From the NCBI GenBank assembly GCA_038380795.1, contig CM076266.1, positions 35,290,145 to 35,354,144 of the forward strand: DNA of 64,000 bases, written 5' to 3'. Below are positions 62,230-64,000 of the stretch, piece by piece. Source of the DNA: Pyrocephalus nanus (lineage: Eukaryota > Chordata > Aves > Passeriformes > Tyrannidae). The notes below the pieces were generated by a model that made no database searches, was not told where the DNA came from, and saw nothing but the letters and a program-made list of their open reading frames with translations. The translations under genes and the position numbers were made by a program. How positions within the stretch are numbered: the first letter of the stretch is position 1; every line of letters begins with the position of its first letter.

Positions 62230-63480
62230 AAATTAAAGGGACATTAAGGCTAACTCCCCCCCTCCGCCCCATTTTCTGGAGCAGCTGTGGAGAGCTATAA
62301 GAGCCTGTGATGGCAAAGGACAAGTCAGTCCCTGGTGGTGCCTACATCCACTGTGTGGCTGCAGGGGCAAGCAGGGGTCCCAGGAGGTTGCACAGACATC
62401 TCCACCATCCTTGTACAGAAACCACAGAGATCCACATCCCAACAGTGCACGTTGCAGGGCCCGGGACTAGCTGGGGTGGGCAGACAGTGGCTTGTCACCA
62501 CTGTCCACAGAGAGGAGAGACAGAGGGAGATGCTTGAGCAGTTCCCAGGGAGAGATCTGAGAGGAGCAGGAGCTGGGGCTCTGGAGTCAGACGCAGGCAC
62601 AGGTGTCTACAACCGGAGTGCCGGAGGGAGGGTCACCTCGCCAGCATGGGTCCAGATGGCATTGCACATGGCTCTCCTCTTGCTGTAGCTGTGTCTACTG
62701 AGGCAGCACCTAAGGTCACAGCAAGGCTTGGCAGACACCTTACAGAGCTTGGATTTGGAAAGCCAGTGGATTTGCAAACAACGAGCTGCTAAACAACTAA
62801 TCTGGGGTGGGCTAACTGGTGACCTTCCAGAAGACAGTGCCTACCAGTCTTAGCCCTGGGATGGGCAACCTGCCTGCTCCAGGAATAATAAAAAAAGGGG
62901 CAAAAAAACCCACGGTGGTGCTCTTCCACATATCCCACAGTTACAGCTCAGGGTCAATCATTCATTGTCTAGGAGACTCCCAGAGCATTGTTTGGCTAGT
63001 GATATGTACCCGAAGCATCTGGGAATGTTGGATCTGGGCTTGGAGGCAGCAGCTCTTTCAGCCAGGTGCTGTGCACCAGACGTGGAGTTAACACTAGTGC
63101 TTGTCAAGGGGCCTTGACCAGTAGATATGGTGCCTGATCAATGGGTTTTGATGCTCCCAACAGAGCTAGCACTTTCTGCCTTATGCTTGAACACTTTGTT
63201 CTTCCTCCCTGCCTTCTCCAATCCTGTATGTGCTTCAGCATGTGTGCACATTGTTGGGACATGGACATGGGACCGAGTGGTAGAATGGGTTTACCAGGGA
63301 TACCACAATGACTGCGGGAACAAGTTCAATGGCATGTCACACAGTGTGTGCCCCAGGTATGAGATTGAGACAGTCAAGGGATACTGCAAGGGTACCTCTC
63401 TCACGGAGACATGATAAGAGTCCGAGGAGATGATCCTCTGGGTCACCAATAGTTGAAGAAGCCTTGAGGGTGACATAAAG
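62230..63480. other. GC-richer unclassified block with several open frames
   Basis: G+C rises sharply at about 62.25 kb and falls after 63.5 kb. Open frames of 90-117 codons occur on the plus strand (62335-62688, 62819-63091, 63127-63414), in different frames with stops between them, as in a decayed coding repeat. The last includes a cysteine- and tryptophan-containing stretch, TWTWDRVVEWVYQGYHNDC. I do not recognise a family. A LINE 5' region, an endogenous retrovirus piece, or degenerate host exons are all possible. No LTR ends or CR1 tail were found at its borders. Confidence 0.4.
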
Positions 63481-64000
63481 TGACAGAATAGTCAGATTTC
63501 CACCCAGGACCACAAACTCCAGAAGTCTTGTGACTTATTAGTAGTTTTAATGGATTTTTTTTTCAAGGTACAAGAGCATGAAAACATGATCTAAACATAA
63601 TGAATACAGTTGCTACTATACATCACTCAACCTGAAGCAAGAGAGAGGGTGGACTGCACTGTGCATCTCAGGAAAGTATTAATCTAATAGGAGGTGTACC
63701 AGCTCATCTTATAAAACATTCTTCATTCTTGTCCTTGAGTTTAATTTGTTGTTGAGGCACATGCCACAGGTTGAGTATTTCAGCTCATATAAGGAGTTAC
63801 GACCCAGCACCATATCGAGGTTACCGTATTCCAAAAGACTGAACATCGCTGTTAATCACAGCTTTCCAGCAGTTCCAGAGAGGAAATACCATAAAATTGT
63901 TGAGTAAACAGTGCATCTTCATTGAATAAAGATGAAAGCTCAATTTGAAATATTTGAAAGTAATTTTTAAAGAAAAAAGAAAAGGCATGAATTCTTATTA
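63481..64000. other. noncoding DNA to the window end
   Basis: AT-rich. An AATAAA occurs near 63925 (GAATAAAGATG), which could be a polyadenylation signal, but no gene is tied to it. Confidence 0.4.

Noticed and set aside
1..64000. CRISPR arrays, operons, ribosome binding sites, origins
   Set aside because: The window is vertebrate nuclear DNA; none of these prokaryotic structures is present. No tRNA-type TTCGAATC box or snRNA motif was found either.

Overview
The window looks like bird nuclear DNA from a gene-poor, AT-rich stretch (about 40% G+C by eye). Evidence for a bird: three clear CR1 LINE pieces and a short fourth one with the CR1 type of 3' tail (short ATTCTATG-like repeats, no poly-A), two solo LTRs of a family I recognise from avian genomes, low repeat density, and no mammalian L1 or Alu. 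No tRNA, rRNA or snRNA gene was recognised, and no complete protein-coding gene lies in the window. Most of it is intergenic or intronic.

Layout. 1-10 kb: AT-rich noncoding DNA with a possible signal-peptide exon on the minus strand at 5.37-5.46 kb. 10.2-11.3 kb: a heavily decayed Ty3/gypsy-type pol on the minus strand, the most unusual item. 11.7-13.35 kb: a 5'-truncated CR1 with recognisable reverse transcriptase. 16.3-17.0 kb: a solo LTR. 17.5 kb (+) and 20.5 kb (-): stretches bounded by splice motifs that could be coding exons. 23.8-24.5 kb: a second CR1, with its C-terminal frame open to the stop. 24.5-36.6 kb: noncoding, with ancient LINE and MIR-like scraps and short tandem repeats. 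36.6-37.4 kb: a second solo LTR of the same family and orientation. 44.2-44.7 kb: the only strong CpG island, flanked by two antisense CR1 3' ends (44.7 and 45.2-45.7 kb). 48.3-48.5 kb (-): a possible first coding exon. 60.65-60.76 kb (+): a possible terminal coding exon. 62.2-63.5 kb: a GC-richer block I cannot classify.

The candidate exons lie on both strands. The CpG island may be a promoter, but its direction and gene cannot be settled from the sequence. I could not name any host gene, so no symbols are given. The exon calls rest on splice-site motifs plus a single open frame and should be read as hypotheses. Family names for repeats come from pattern recognition, not a database search.
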